Shown piece by piece: positions 36,501-44,160 of a DNA stretch of 64,000 nucleotides. Both the position numbers and the translations under genes were made by a program. Every line of letters begins with the position of its first letter. Within the stretch, counting starts at the first letter, position 1. This DNA is from Pogona vitticeps (taxonomy: Eukaryota; Chordata; Lepidosauria; Squamata; Agamidae), in contig NC_135791.1 in NCBI RefSeq assembly GCF_051106095.1, forward strand, positions 8,528,001 through 8,592,000. The letters are read 5' to 3'. The notes beneath the pieces were generated by a model, which saw only the letters and a program-made list of their open reading frames with translations, was not told the DNA's origin and ran no database searches.

Positions 36501-37754
36501 GCCCCTGGCTCTGCAGCTAGATAATTAGCCAGAGTTCCACCAGTATGATTTCTTTTCAATATTTCTTATCTTGAATGCAAAACCTCAATGGGTAGACAAC
36601 AAGTGCCGGAGGAGGGAATTGTACAGGTTGGATATTGTGGGAAAGATGCTCGCCCACCATCCAATGAGTTGCTTTGTAATTAGTAAACAGTAAATATGCC
36701 TGGAAACAGTAATCTTCACCATCCCTGCATTTGGAGGTGTGGATTTGGGACAAGAAGCAGGGGAGCAACGAGATGGGCTCATAGAGTCAGCAGCTGCCAA
36801 ATGGAGAAGAATTAGGGGAGGTCAACCATGGGCTCCCCTGCTTAGTTGTAGGCCTTGGCAGGTTCCCCACAAATATCTCAGCATTTACTTCTGTCATACT
36901 ACCGTAGCGCCATTGAGAGTGTCCTAACCTATGGCATTCTGGCATGGTTTGGGAGTAGCTCTGTAGCGGACAAAAAAGCTCTACAGAGAACCATTAAAAT
37001 TGCCCAGAATATCATCGGGCTCCAGCTACCAACCCTGGATGACATCTTCACATCCCGCTGTCTGAGGAAGTCACACAGCATCCTGAGAGACTCTTCCCAT
37101 CCTGCTTATAACTTTTTTGAACTGTTACCATCTGGCAGAAGATATAGAACAATTAAGACTCGGACCACACATTTTCTCAATAGTTTTTATCCCAGAGCTA
37201 TAATTGCAATTAATAATGAGCTTAAAGACCATCAGTAGTGAATAGTTAGTTGGACTGTGTTACTTGGCCTGCGGTGTAGATGTTTGTATTTTTAGTGGGG
37301 GACTTTTAGTGGGTGGGGAGTGTTTGGGGAATTTTATGTGTGTGCATGTGTCTGGTCTCTGGGTGTCTGTGAATTTCGTTGTATGTGTATATACTTACAA
37401 TGACAATAAATTATTGTTGTTGTTGTTGTTGTTGTTGTTGTTAAATACCAGCCCTCGGTGCCTTCTGGTTGTGTTCAAGCGTGGTCTTTCTCCTCTCTTC
37501 CCCCAGCCGAGCCGGTGAAGCCGGAGTCTTCCAGTTGCCTGGCGGAGGGTGAAGATGGCCTTCTCGAGCTGCCTCAACACCTTCTGCAGCAGACAGAAGA
37601 CCAGCTCCCGTCAGCTTCCTACAACGAGATGGGACCATTTGTTAGCTTCTCTCCTCCCCTTGACCAAGAGGACTACCTGTGGGGTTTAGAAGAAGGCGAG
37701 GGTGTGAGTGACTTGTTTGAAGCCTATGATCTGGGAGACCTGCTGAAGAACTGA
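11073..37754 (+). CDS. E2F2: E2F2 transcription factor, complete gene, 7 coding exons (spliced)
   Basis: Sequence-specific activator of S-phase genes that binds DNA as a heterodimer with a DP protein and is restrained by Rb-family pocket proteins; nuclear. Coding exons are 11073-11354, 25965-26070, 26426-26645, 28492-28650, 29765-29879, 34481-34628 and 37507-37754. They total 1278 nt, a 425-residue protein with every junction in frame (human E2F2 is 437). Visible parts: basic cyclin A-type motif AKRKLDLEG (95-103); winged helix about 133-203 with [12 protein letters not shown]; dimerisation coiled coil and marked box about 204-318, including [10 protein letters not shown] and [11 protein letters not shown]; acidic C-terminus with [11 protein letters not shown] and DLGDLL, the pocket-binding/transactivation segment. 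E2F2 is preferred over E2F1 and E2F3 because of [14 protein letters not shown] with AEVLDVQ, and because ASAP3 follows downstream. Introns 1-3, 5 and 6 are GT-AG; intron 4 is AT-AC. Confidence 0.96.
12060..12440 (+). mobile_element. CR1-type LINE 3' end
   Basis: Frame reading [17 protein letters not shown] is the C-terminal end of CR1-like reverse transcriptase. It is followed by a 3' UTR that includes GATACAGGAAGCTGGACTAG and GGCCTGATCCAGCAGGGCTG, ending in TCTTATGTG. 5'-truncated. Confidence 0.75.
12740..12835 (-). mobile_element. hAT-Charlie-like fragment
   Basis: On the minus strand CAGAGGTCCTGAACCCCCGG then CCGTGGCCCGGCACTGGTCC, resembling the terminal part of hAT-Charlie elements with CAGGGGTCCCCAACCCC ends. 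Only one end is seen. Confidence 0.5.
12833..13110 (+). repeat. Unclassified interspersed repeat, copy 1
   Basis: Homologous to 54603-54930: both have TGTAGACCATCT(G/T)GACTG, then CAGTCAGGCTGC-like, then TTCCTGCTGGCAA, then TTTTTGAATCAT, then CACAATA-ATCC. Copies are diverged. The + strand gives a partial frame [14 protein letters not shown]. Family not recognised; it could be part of a retroelement. Confidence 0.6.
13115..13860 (+). mobile_element. CR1 LINE, reverse transcriptase C-terminus and 3' end
   Basis: Frame [45 protein letters not shown] matches CR1 reverse transcriptase. It continues in other frames ([19 protein letters not shown]) to the 3' UTR, which ends TTCTACGATTCTGTATT, the CR1 terminal octamer-like repeats. 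5'-truncated with several frameshifts. Confidence 0.85.
14127..14244 (+). repeat. Local duplication, copy 1
   Basis: Matches 14922-15038 over about 110 bp (CAGCTGGGGTCCAG-like, ACATCAGAAGATCACA, CACAGCCTTGTC, AGAATAACCTC, TGTGTAAAAGGTTCCCCTTG). Both copies run into the 3' edge of a Sauria SINE. Confidence 0.8.
14228..14566 (-). mobile_element. Sauria SINE (tRNA-derived, BovB-type tail), nearly complete
   Basis: On the minus strand: GGGACATGGTGGCACTGTGG with an A box, CTGCAAGGTCAGAAGACC, AGATCAAATCC as B box, then GCATGCAAAATGCGAGTAG, then GGTGGGAAGG-like core, and a tail with AGTCGGACACAACTGGAC, ending TGTCAAGGGGAACCTTT. The tail matches the BovB 3' end, by which the SINE borrows the LINE machinery. 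Complete apart from small changes. Confidence 0.9.
14922..15038 (+). repeat. Local duplication, copy 2
   Basis: Partner of 14127-14244, with the SINE cut off about 20 bp into its 3' edge. Just upstream (14876-14920) lies ATAGGAAGCTGTTTCAAAGT, the tail of another tRNA-derived SINE. Confidence 0.75.
15380..15750 (-). mobile_element. Two tRNA-derived SINE copies in tandem
   Basis: On the minus strand each copy begins with a tRNA-like head (GCTTCGCAGGCAGGCAATCC at 15720-15701; CATGCTTTGCATGCATAC at about 15472-15455), with a B-box-like GGTACAATCCC or GAGTTCAACTTC, then GGCAT and a tail with TTGGACTCGGCATCAGGCAA in the first. Matches the squamate SINE whose tail reads GGCTAGATGGACC...ATAAGGCAGCTTCCTATG; a tail piece lies at 16482-16540 on the + strand. 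Confidence 0.65.
18650..18765 (-). mobile_element. Penelope-like repeat end with compact hammerhead-like core (fragment)
   Basis: Minus strand reads CCTGATGAAGAGATCAGAAA, i.e. CTGATGA, an 8-nt spacer, then GAAA, followed by AACTCACTTTT. This is the most compact core of this kind in the window. Class assignment is inference. Confidence 0.4.
20238..20553 (-). mobile_element. BovB LINE 3' end
   Basis: Minus strand encodes [60 protein letters not shown] and [12 protein letters not shown], then the 3' tail with GACACGACTTAATGAC. 5'-truncated at about 20553. Confidence 0.9.
20690..20811. mobile_element. Tigger/pogo-like MITE, copy 2 (one end only)
   Basis: Ends GTGAGGCACCACTG then TA at 20810-20811, with TTTCAATGCACTCCTATGGG inside, as in the other copies. 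The other end is missing. Confidence 0.75.
20893..20985 (+). mobile_element. BovB LINE, terminal 3' scrap
   Basis: CCAACATGAATTTCACCCAA, GGCAGTGGAAGACAGGAGGG and TCTAATCAACAACAAC correspond to the last 90 bp of BovB. Next to it (20990-21080) is a minus-strand tRNA-derived SINE end (TTAGAGCTGCAGAGTGGGAA). Confidence 0.8.
22273..22532 (-). mobile_element. Penelope-like insertion, 5'-truncated
   Basis: Begins (as its 3' end) GTATTCTCGAAGGCTTTCAC and carries GTTCTGAAGGTTGTT, GACGTTTCGCCAGTCTCTGT and CATCTTCAGAGGACAGGAGT. Flanked by GGGATCTATATT and GGGTCTATATT, an imperfect 11-12 bp duplication. Same family as 48415-48652 and 60260-60533. Assigned to Penelope-like elements from the hammerhead-like core and the inverted copies elsewhere; tentative. 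Confidence 0.6.
24004..24247. mobile_element. Palindromic MITE, about 244 bp
   Basis: Left end CCCAAATCGTGTTGCTTAGT and right end ACACTAAGCAAC then AGGATTTGGG are inverted copies. Inner blocks (TTTAGTGAGTC with GACTCACTAAA) also pair. No coding frame. Superfamily not determined. Confidence 0.75.
24664..24957 (-). mobile_element. Sauria SINE, internally shortened
   Basis: Minus strand starts GGGACGTGGTGGCGCTGCGG (A box region), with AGATCGAATCC (B box), CAAATGCGAGTAGATAAATA and GGTACCACCACGGTGGGAAG, and ends in AGTCGGACACGACTGGACTA plus AAGGGGAAC. It lacks about 50 bp of the middle present in the 14228 copy. Closer to consensus, hence probably younger. Confidence 0.9.
25965..26070 (+). CDS. 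E2F2: E2F2 coding exon 2 (residues 95-130)
   Basis: Acceptor CCCAG at 25960-25964, donor GTAACT at 26071. It encodes AKRKLDLEG, the basic motif that in E2F1-3 binds cyclin A/CDK2 and carries the nuclear localisation signal, followed by EFRTPKGKG. The last base is the first of the Thr130 codon. Length 106 nt. Confidence 0.95.
26426..26645 (+). CDS. E2F2: E2F2 coding exon 3 (DNA-binding domain, residues 130-203)
   Basis: Acceptor TTTCTAG ends at 26425, donor GTAAGT begins at 26646. It encodes nearly the whole winged helix, from [15 protein letters not shown] to KNNIQW, with the DNA-contacting [12 protein letters not shown]. Residue 167 is Gln in LDLNQAAEV, where mammalian E2F1 and E2F2 have Trp and E2F3 has Lys. 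The first 14 nt of this exon plus its acceptor recur exactly in intron 4 at 28716-28739. Confidence 0.97.
27411..28000 (+). mobile_element. CR1 3' tail split by a hAT insertion
   Basis: GTGAGACTAGAT before and GACTAGATGAAGTACCCTTC then CAATTCTATGATTC after the hAT element at 27437-27964 form one CR1 3' end (usual form GGACTAGATGACC...CCAATTCTATGATTCTATGA). Confidence 0.7.
27437..27964. mobile_element. hAT-like non-autonomous transposon, 528 bp
   Basis: Ends CAGTGGTTCTTAACCTTTTT and the inverted ACGTTAAGAACCACTG. Exact 8-bp target duplication GACTAGAT at 27429-27436 and 27965-27972. Inside: a (TTTA)n run at about 27520-27580 and repeated CGCCCC(C) blocks near both ends. Typical hAT-Charlie type. 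In E2F2 intron 3. Confidence 0.9.
28492..28650 (+). CDS. E2F2: E2F2 coding exon 4 (leucine-rich dimerisation region, residues 203-256)
   Basis: Acceptor ACCCAG ends at 28491. Encodes [10 protein letters not shown], then a leucine-heptad helix ([26 protein letters not shown]) that pairs with DP. The exon ends within the Arg256 codon (AG|A), directly before ATATCCTTTT, a U12-type 5' splice site; no GT donor lies at this position. Reading on past the exon gives a non-homologous peptide, so the boundary is well fixed. Confidence 0.94.
28716..28739 (+). repeat. Exact 24-bp copy of the E2F2 exon 3 acceptor inside intron 4
   Basis: Identical to 26416-26439: TGCTTTCTAG plus CCCCCAAATCACCG. It includes the last 10 nt of intron 2 and the first 14 nt of exon 3; similarity stops on both sides. 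The copy keeps its AG dinucleotide and pyrimidine tract, so it could act as a decoy U2-type acceptor within a U12 intron. A second acceptor-like CTCTTGCAG follows at about 28750-28758. Confidence 0.9.
28812..28895 (-). mobile_element. L2-like LINE 3' tail
   Basis: Minus strand: CCTGGAGTAGTCC, CACGACCAGATAGGCGGGAT, ATAAAATAAATAAATAAATA. This is the usual end of L2-like LINEs of squamates. A second copy lies at 57920-58015. Confidence 0.65.
29201..29529. mobile_element. Tigger/pogo-like MITE, copy 3
   Basis: TACAGTGGTGCCCCGCATAG at the left, and the inverted TTATGCGAGGCACCACTGTA at the right, TA at both ends. The centre has four GGCGGCCATTTT units in tandem. Located in the U12 intron of E2F2. 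Confidence 0.9.
29765..29879 (+). CDS. E2F2: E2F2 coding exon 5 (marked box, residues 256-294)
   Basis: Begins right after the AC dinucleotide at 29763-29764. The A at 29765 completes Arg256 and is followed by [12 protein letters not shown], the conserved start of the marked box. Ends in VPDICE at a GTGAGC donor (29880). Using the nearby TAG at 29767-29769 as a normal AG acceptor would lose the conserved Leu-Ala and break the frame with exon 4, which supports AT-AC splicing. Confidence 0.94.
30072..30486. mobile_element. Tigger/pogo-like MITE, copy 4
   Basis: TACAGTGGTGCCTCGGTAGA to CTAACGAGGCACCACTATA, TA ends. Interior with GCTATAGCGAT and TTTCACTAGACAACGATTTT. Subfamily shared with 33522-33949, which lies in the opposite direction in the same intron (intron 5). 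Confidence 0.88.
30510..30700 (+). mobile_element. tRNA-derived SINE
   Basis: GCATGGTGTAGTGGATCAAG (A box) and GGGTTCAAATCCC (B box, canonical), then CCGTGGAAACTCACTTGGG and a tail ending ATAACTTGATTCCAACACC. A decayed relative is at 44170-44325. Confidence 0.75.
31593..31833. mobile_element. hAT-like palindromic MITE, 241 bp
   Basis: TACAGATGGGCACGAACC at the left; TTTGTGCCCATCTCTA at the right. Flanked by GTCCCCAG and GTCACCAG (7 of 8), a hAT-length duplication. Inner arms (GTGCTTCAAAGCCC with GGGGCTTTGAAGCAC) also pair. Confidence 0.82.
32087..32315. mobile_element. Tigger/pogo-like MITE, copy 5 (right end missing)
   Basis: TACAGTGGTGCCCCGCATAG, then GGAATGCATTAAACCCCTTA; same subfamily as 29201-29529. 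The right end is lost beyond about 32315. Confidence 0.8.
33522..33949. mobile_element. Tigger/pogo-like MITE, copy 6
   Basis: Degenerate left end TATAGTAGAACCTTGCTAGA, right end TAGCGAAGCACCGTTGTA. Reads as the reverse complement of copy 4 through most of its length (GAAGCTTAGGTCCCGAAAAC, GCAGGGACCAAACC, CGCTATAGCGATCG). Confidence 0.85.
34080..34460 (-). mobile_element. L2-like LINE C-terminal fragment with an inserted CR1-type tail
   Basis: Minus-strand frame [20 protein letters not shown] is the L2-like reverse transcriptase C-terminal motif (usually NRAFSVVAPALWNSLP). It is cut at 34190-34260 by a + strand tail GGACTAGAAGACCTCCAACG ... CTATAATTCTGTGAGT of CR1 type. Ends 20 bp before E2F2 exon 6. 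Confidence 0.7.
34481..34628 (+). CDS. E2F2: E2F2 coding exon 6 (residues 295-344)
   Basis: Acceptor CGTTAG ends at 34480, donor GTAAAG starts at 34629. Encodes [20 protein letters not shown], the end of the marked box (human [20 protein letters not shown]), then a Ser/Pro/Glu-rich linker. The linker is shorter and less proline-rich than in human, which accounts for most of the length difference between the proteins. Ends after one base of the Ala344 codon. Confidence 0.95.
34726..35150. mobile_element. Tigger/pogo-like MITE, copy 7
   Basis: TACAGTGGTGCCTCGCTTAA to CGCAAAGCGGAGCACGACTA, with TA at both ends. Very similar to copy 1 (TGCAGCGAGGAATCCATCCC in both). Starts 98 bp after E2F2 exon 6. 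Confidence 0.9.
35951..36211. mobile_element. MITE with TA-flanked inverted ends, 261 bp
   Basis: TACTGTATTTTTCCACGTAT at the left; ATACACGGGAAAATGCAGTA at the right. Both sides repeat GTCTTATACA. The centre carries a 12-bp-armed palindrome GGGATCAAAGCG ... CGCTTTGATCCC. Superfamily uncertain; the TA ends would suit mariner-like elements. In E2F2 intron 6. Confidence 0.75.
36415..36545 (-). mobile_element. tRNA-derived SINE
   Basis: Minus strand: GGTGGAACTCTGGCTAATTA, CTGCAGAGCCAGGGGCTGGG, AGTTCAATTCTCC (B box), ending CCAGCTCTGCAGTTCTTAG. Same family as 6780 and 59310. Confidence 0.65.
36835..37443 (+). mobile_element. L2-like LINE, reverse transcriptase C-terminus to 3' end
   Basis: Frame [81 protein letters not shown]-terminal region of a jockey/L2-type reverse transcriptase. 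It has a 3' UTR ending ACAATGACAATAAATTATTG and a (TTG)n tail. The 127-codon frame from 36855 is open, so this copy is fairly young. 5'-truncated. Confidence 0.82.
37507..37754 (+). CDS. E2F2: E2F2 terminal coding exon 7 (transactivation/pocket-binding, residues 344-425)
   Basis: Acceptor CCCCCAG ends at 37506. Encodes [16 protein letters not shown], then [20 protein letters not shown] and [15 protein letters not shown], ending at the TGA at 37752-37754. The [11 protein letters not shown]...DLF motif is the Rb-family binding site inside the activation domain. The exon starts only 63 bp after the (TTG)n end of an L2-like LINE. Confidence 0.96.
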
Positions 37755-40700
37755 AGGCAGGATGGCTTCTGAGTCTTCTTATGGTGCTAAGAATAACTTG
37801 TTCTCCATGCCAGAGCCTGAGTGTTCGGTTTGCAGCCTCTGCTTGCGTTTGTGCCTGGTAGTAAAGCAGCTGTGGAAAGGCCCACCAGTAGCTCTCTTCA
37901 ACTCCATTAAACCTGAAACAACCCAAGGACATTGTGTGGCCATTGACGCAAGCAAACGTGCCCAGATTTGCCTTGGAGAAGTCTCTGCTGTCATTTTCCT
38001 TTCAGGTTCATATTGTGGGTTCGGGATGGCTCTTCCTCCATCCCATTTGTGGTGCAGGTGGATAATAACCTCAAGAAACGTCTCTGATATTTCTGGAAAC
38101 CCTTGGACTCTTAATGTAGGGTGGAGGAGGCAACCTGACGCTCACCAGATATTTTGGACTTTCATTCCTATCTGCCCCAGTCAACATGGCCGCTGGCCAA
38201 TCCTCGGGGCGGTGGGGGTCATTGTCCCAAATATCCGGAGGGCACCGGTTGCCTACCCCATGAGCCAGAGAACAAAGGGCCCTGTGGATGATTTCTAGAT
38301 TTTGAAGAAACTTGTTAAGCCAAAAGAGGTAAGGAGTCCCTGCGGTCCGTCTCAGAAATGGTGGGTCTGCTTTTGGGGTTTTAATGCTGCTTGGTAAAGG
38401 CATGTTTTTCTTGCCACCCCAGTTCCCCTCTAACTAATTATGGTATAGCATGATGTCCCTTTGGCATCACTCCCATTCGGTGAACCTTCTTACTGTAGAA
38501 CTGGCCTCTGTGGTTTCTCGAATAGCAAGCGCTCCCTAAAGAGTTTTTGTTTTGTCCCGGTTTAACCTAAAATTCCCAGCATGACCTAGTTTTGAAACAG
38601 CCAAGGCCACATGTTTCCTAATGCGATTGCTTCATGTGATGCTTTGGTTCTGTATTTCTTGCCGTGAGGGGCAAGATCTGCCGATGCTGATGGACTGCAA
38701 CACTCCTTAAGCCATAGTCGGTGTCACTATGGAGAGGAAGGCTGGGGTCCAACCAGATCAGAAGGGCTGTAGGGTGGCCGCAACAGAAGGAACTTTCTCT
38801 TGTTTCACAGAGTGAGTGAAACAAGACAAGGTGGGCTATTTTGCACAAAGCAGAAGAAGGCTGAATTCTTCCTGAGCTGTATGTATTTCCTGGCTAAGAT
38901 CTGCATATAAGGAGCTAAGCTGCACTTTTGGAATTAGATTGTTTCAGACGGCCAACTTGTCTGTTTTCATTTCATCACTGAAGTTCTTTTTGGTTAACTG
39001 GCTCATTTCTAGCTTCTGTGTAATGCGCCAGGCCTTCTTTCTTACACTAGCTTTGTTACAGGGGTTAATTTCTTGCAGAGAGTAATGTCTTAATTGCCCA
39101 CGATTCTGTGACACACTGGTTTCCCTTATTCAGTGATCCAGAACAGTCTACTAGAATCTCTTAGGTATTTCCCAAACCAATACACTCCAGATAGTATTGG
39201 CTGAAGAATGCACTTTTTAAAGACTTGATTTTTTTTTTTATTCTGATGGATCCAGGCGTTTTTGACTCATCCCCTAAATCCTACTGGGCTCATATCTTAA
39301 TTCTCAGAGAAATACTTATTTTGTCCATGGAAAACAAGCTGTATGGCTGGTGGTCTCTTGTATTTAACCCAGTAATTGGACCAATGAGGTCTCTTCTCTT
39401 CCCAAAATTCTCTACTGTAGAAACATACACAGTTCTACAGTTCCATGCCTACCCTTCCTGATGGATTTCATACAACCTGAATACACTCCTGTTTTTCTTG
39501 CAGTATATAAAACATGCTTGATATCAGTCCACTGTGAGCTTTCCCCGCTTTGCAGGTCTGGGGAAGGTAGCAGCGAAAGGTTGTCAAGCCAAGCAGCCAG
39601 TTCTACTAAAAGGCACGAAAGAGAGAAAGGGGTCTGGTATGAAAGGAATTTGAGATGGAGGACTGCTGACTTAGCGGCTGCCCTATAATTTGCACCATAT
39701 CCAGATTTTCTGTAATCCCTCTACGTGAATATATATTTTCTCAGGGAAGAGGGGTTTCGTTTATTTTGTTGCTTCTGACCAAATACTGTGCCAGCTTTGG
39801 AAATGGTGCGGATGCACGCCTTAATGCCCTTTTCTTACATACCACAAACACACAGAGCCTTCATGCAATCAACTTTAATGAATTCTACCTAAATTCTATC
39901 ACTCTAAAATCTCATTTGGATTTACTTTAAATAGCATTATCTTTGCTCTGGACATGTCGTGCGTTTGGCTTTCGTCCTTGCTTCCTAGGATACGAGCCTT
40001 GCTAGAATTCGGATGTTGGTGGGACTTTAATCAGAGGTCTTCTTCTCAATTGGCATTCATACTAAGGAGCGTTGTGTGGAAACGTACTGGGATTCTAAAT
40101 TTAGCGTGGATAAGACCTATTTCCCTGTCAACTTGCCACAAGGATATTTTCCCCTCTAGCTTCTGTTGGCTTGCCCCTTAAGCTACACATATACCCAACC
40201 ACACATAGCGTTGAATTTCATGAATAAGTTCAATTCATTTTCAGATCTTTCCTGGATTTCATGTATAGGTGTTTATGCCATAGTTCAGATGACAGCTTCT
40301 TCATGACCTTACCTGGATGCAGGTGAAATGAAGAGCCAGTAAACTTGAGCCCAACATATTCCACTTCTGGCTTCTGGTACGATTCATTGTGATTAAATGC
40401 CTCTCCCAACTGAAATGAAAAAAAAAAATCCTTGTGCCTGAAATACAAAATAAAGAAGGGGATGTTAGTCTTTTCTCCTGGCATGCTAGATTTCCAAATG
40501 TAAAAAATCTGTGGTTTGGGGGAAAAGTCAACATACGAGTACCCGCCAGCTGCTTATAATGGTACGATCCATAAGGAAGGGAAATGTTCTCCAGTTGTTT
40601 TGGCCTACTGTTCCTATGGCCATCATTGACAAGATGTGGTGGGAACCACATCCAAAACATCTGGTGAACCAAAGGTTCCTCAGCTCTGCCTACCTCCTTT

Positions 40701-43165
40701 TTGAGATCCAGGACTCTTGCTGTAGCATGAAATCGCCACAAGTGGGAGTGGATGTTCATTTGTGAGCAAGTTGAGTTCAAGAAGGAATGGCTTTCTCTGC
40801 CTCAGTTGCCTCCTTGGTGCTGATAATCTCCCCATTGTAGTCCCAAACATTTTGAGGGCATTAGATTGAGGAAGGCTTCATTAATGGAACAATTAATGCA
40901 GTATTTTTTTTAAAGCCTACAATGTATTTTTATTTATATCTTACGGTTATGTTTATTTCCATCCATCAGAATCATCAATGGCAGCTGTTTTGGGGAGAGG
41001 AGATAAGTTTTTGAAAATGTTGCTAATTTTATTTTATTTATCTTCTTTTTTTTAAAAAAAAAAAAGCTGTTCAGTGTTGCCCACCACTACTTCTTTACTT
41101 CAGCCCTGCAAAAATGAAACAAAAGCAGTTTTCTTCTGAGGTGAATCAGGAAATACTTTGAAGTACGACGTCACATCATCATGTGGCTGCTGACCAGACC
41201 TGTTACGCCACAGATGTAGCTTCCGATCCACCTCTAAGCGTAAATAAAATGTGTCCTAACTCTTAGATTATGATTTGTTTAATTCCCCCCCTTATAAATA
41301 TCCCTTTGCTTGCTATCTGTCACAGTTTGGGGGAAATGGGCTCACTTGGAAACAGTAATTTGATTTTTTTGCAGAAATGTTTTATTTGGAGCTAGGTGAG
41401 CTAAAACTTGGAAAAGGAATTCTACCTTAAAGGAGCCCCTCGTCCCCCGTGATGGCTGGGGAATTATAGGAGTCCAAAAAGGTAACTCAGGCTCTGTTTG
41501 AAGACAATGCTCATTTAAGGAGCCTATATTGTGCGGCTGAGTACTGTCACAATACATGTGCTTATACAGGTGGCCTCATTTTCCCCCCCTTCGAAAGGTG
41601 AGTTGGGTGTCGTGATTTGGACAAGGATTAATTTTTGAGCTACTGGGGAATAACAGAGTTCAGGAAGAGGCTCAACAAATGTGCCTGGGATGTTTCCTTT
41701 GGAAGCATCCTCACCAAAGTTCTCTTTTTGTCCTGAGTTTCGGCACTAACCAAGGCTCTTAGCAATACGTTTTCCAGCCCTTTGCTTACATCTCCCTGTT
41801 TCCTGTTCCCCTCCCACAGAGAGATCCAAGTCAGCCCTTTTCTCCCTGGCAGTGGGGCAAGAGGAGTTAAAGCATGCACAGAGGGCATACCAAAAATGTA
41901 AATCAGCTTTGTAATGGACAGACACAGTATCTCTGCCCAGACCACCAGGAGTGTCATGGTTAGATCTCTGATACGGACAGATATCTCAAATAGTCGGAAC
42001 ACATGCTGTTGAGTCTTGCTGCGCTCCAGTGTTTAAATCAATCATTTCCTTCTCTTTGCCACTTGCTTTCCACATTCACAGCTTGCCACAATGGAAGGAA
42101 GACTGGTGATCATGCGATCAGCGCCAGAGAGCCAAATGCCATCCCTCAAAGAGCTGGATTCGGCCACTTGGCTGCCAAAGCCAACCTAGCTATAGTGATT
42201 TGTCACGTATTGATTTAGCCCATGTGTTATGCAAACATCCCTTTCCATTGCCCTTTGTCATTGACCCTGTTGGCTGGGGCTGATGGAAACTGTAGTCCTC
42301 AAACATCTGGGAAGTGGCAGTTTTGAAATTGTCTCGTGTCAGTCATCTTTTTTTTTCCAAATGTAAGAAATGGATAATTCTGGAGCAGACATGCCAGGGT
42401 GCTGTGGGAGGAGAGCTGTAAAAGAGAGAATCCCTTTCATGTGACAAAGGGATACTTAAGGGCTATGTGTTTAATACTCATTTGAAAATAAGCTTTTTGA
42501 ACAGACCTGTATTGGTTGACTTTATTTGTATGAATGACGAAATCTTTTTTTTTTGTACATAGGAACATGAGTACTGGGTTTGAAGCATAATGAGTTGTTC
42601 ATAATATCAATGTTCTGCAGAATTCTATCAAATTTAGCTGTTTTGGAACTTCCTGTTTTGCTGTGTTGTTTTGTACCAGCTTTCCAAGCTAAATCTTAAT
42701 AACAAATTGAGCTTCCATTAAAAATGAATTCAAGCTTAATTTTGTCTTAATTGAGTGCACGTTTGCAGAAAGGGAAAGCTTGATTTGATTTTTTTCCCAG
42801 GGCTTATTCTGCAAGTCATCTTTTAAAATCCATCAAAATGCATCCTGCCCCAGCAGTACAGCTGGGATCCTGTCTTATTGTTGTAAAAGCTGTATATAAT
42901 TATTGCACTGTATTTATAATGGGAACCAATTTTGACACTGTTCTGCTGCATGGTTTTTCTCTTTGGTTTGTAAAAGAACCGAGTATTTAAAAAAAGAACA
43001 TTCTAGAGCTTTTTCTATGATGTTTTGCTTAACGTTTGTGGGTGGAGATGTGCATGGAAGATGATGGGGAGCATTTTGTTTTTGGTTTAAACTTGAGGCA
43101 CTTGGTGTGTTTTGGTGAAGAACAACAAAAAAATTAAAAATAAACATTTTTAACTGAATAGTTTG
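37755..43165 (+). other. E2F2 3' UTR
   Basis: Single-exon 3' untranslated region inferred from the stop codon to the last clear poly(A) signal. It contains few recognisable transposons compared with the flanking DNA, as expected for transcribed sequence under some constraint. Several AATAAA hexamers occur (40449, 41243, 43139), so shorter forms are possible. A let-7 seed match CTACCTC lies at 40690-40696. The 42.5-43.15 kb part, T-rich and free of visible repeats, looks like the distal end. No other gene seen here; the 3' limit is an inference. Confidence 0.6.
43139..43144 (+). terminator. Probable distal poly(A) signal of E2F2
   Basis: AATAAA immediately after an A-rich stretch and before a T-rich one; repeats resume within 200 bp. 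Chosen as distal end because the repeat-poor region stops here. Alternative hexamers at 40449-40454 and 41243-41248. Confidence 0.5.
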
Positions 43166-43327
43166 ATTTGAAATACTTGTGCATTATAATTCATTTTTTA
43201 ATTATAAAACTTTCTAAATGCTGGCTTCCAATTTTTTTCAGTTTGTTTACTTACTCTCTAGTGCACCTGCACTGGATTGGAAATTTCCTGTATGAAACCC
43301 ACTGATACTCTGATTTCATTAATGTCA

Positions 43328-43812
43328 TGTTTGTTGTTGTTTAGTCGTTAAGTCGTGTCCAGCTCTTTGTGACCCCATGGACCCAGAGCACACCAGGTCC
43401 TCCTGTCTTCCACTGCCTCCTGGAGTTGGGTCAAATTCATCTTGGTCGCTTCAGTGACACTGTCCAACCATCTCATCCTCTGTTGTCACCTTCTCCTCCT
43501 GCCTTCGCACTTCCCCAACATCAGGGTCTTTTCCAAGGAGTCTTCTCTTCTCATGAGATGGCCAAAGTATTGGAGCCTCAGATTCAGGATCTGTCCCTCC
43601 AGTGAACACTCAGGGTTGATTTCCTTCAGAACGGATAGGTTTGTTCTTGCAGTCCAGGGGAGTCTTAAGAGCCTCCTCCAGCACCACAAATCAAAAGCAT
43701 CAATTCTTTGGCGGTCAGCCTTCTTTGTGGTCCAGCTCTCACTTCCATACATCGCTACTGGAAAAACCATAGCTTTGACTATGCAGACCTTTGCCAGCAT
43801 GGTGATGTCTCT
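43328..43812 (-). mobile_element. BovB LINE 3' part
   Basis: Minus strand: [78 protein letters not shown]; 3' end GACACGACTTAACGAC at the low-coordinate side. 5' end joined to a CR1 tail at about 43826. Confidence 0.92.
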
Positions 43813-43825
43813 GTTAACAGGAGGA

Positions 43826-44160
43826 TAAAAATCAGAATAATTTAGTTGGAAAGCGCCTATAAGACCACTGAGTCCATCCCCTTGCCCAGTGTAGGAACCC
43901 AAGTTAAAGTACCTGGGACAGATGGTTATCTTTCTCTTGAATACCTCCAATGCTGGAGTGCTGACCACCTCCCAGGATAACCGGTTCCATTGTCATATTG
44001 CTCGAACCATTACAAAATTCGTCCTGATACTTAACTGAAATCTGGCTTCCTGTAACCGGAACCCATTATTACATGGCTTGCACCCTGGAATGAATGAGAG
44101 CAGAGGGATTGGCCCTCTATATAACAGGTCTTTCAGGTATTTGTTTATCGTATGAACAGG
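43826..44160 (-). mobile_element. CR1 LINE 3' end
   Basis: Minus strand carries the CR1 C-terminal block (TCTGGCTTCC-type GSRFQLSI segment), and TGGAGGTATTCAAGAGAAAG, then GGTCTTATAGGCGCTTTCCA near the end. Same type as 53262-53600. Confidence 0.7.

Noticed and set aside
40301-40780. 159-codon minus-strand frame in the E2F2 3' UTR
   Set aside because: No recognisable domain, antisense to a UTR, ordinary composition; kept as chance.
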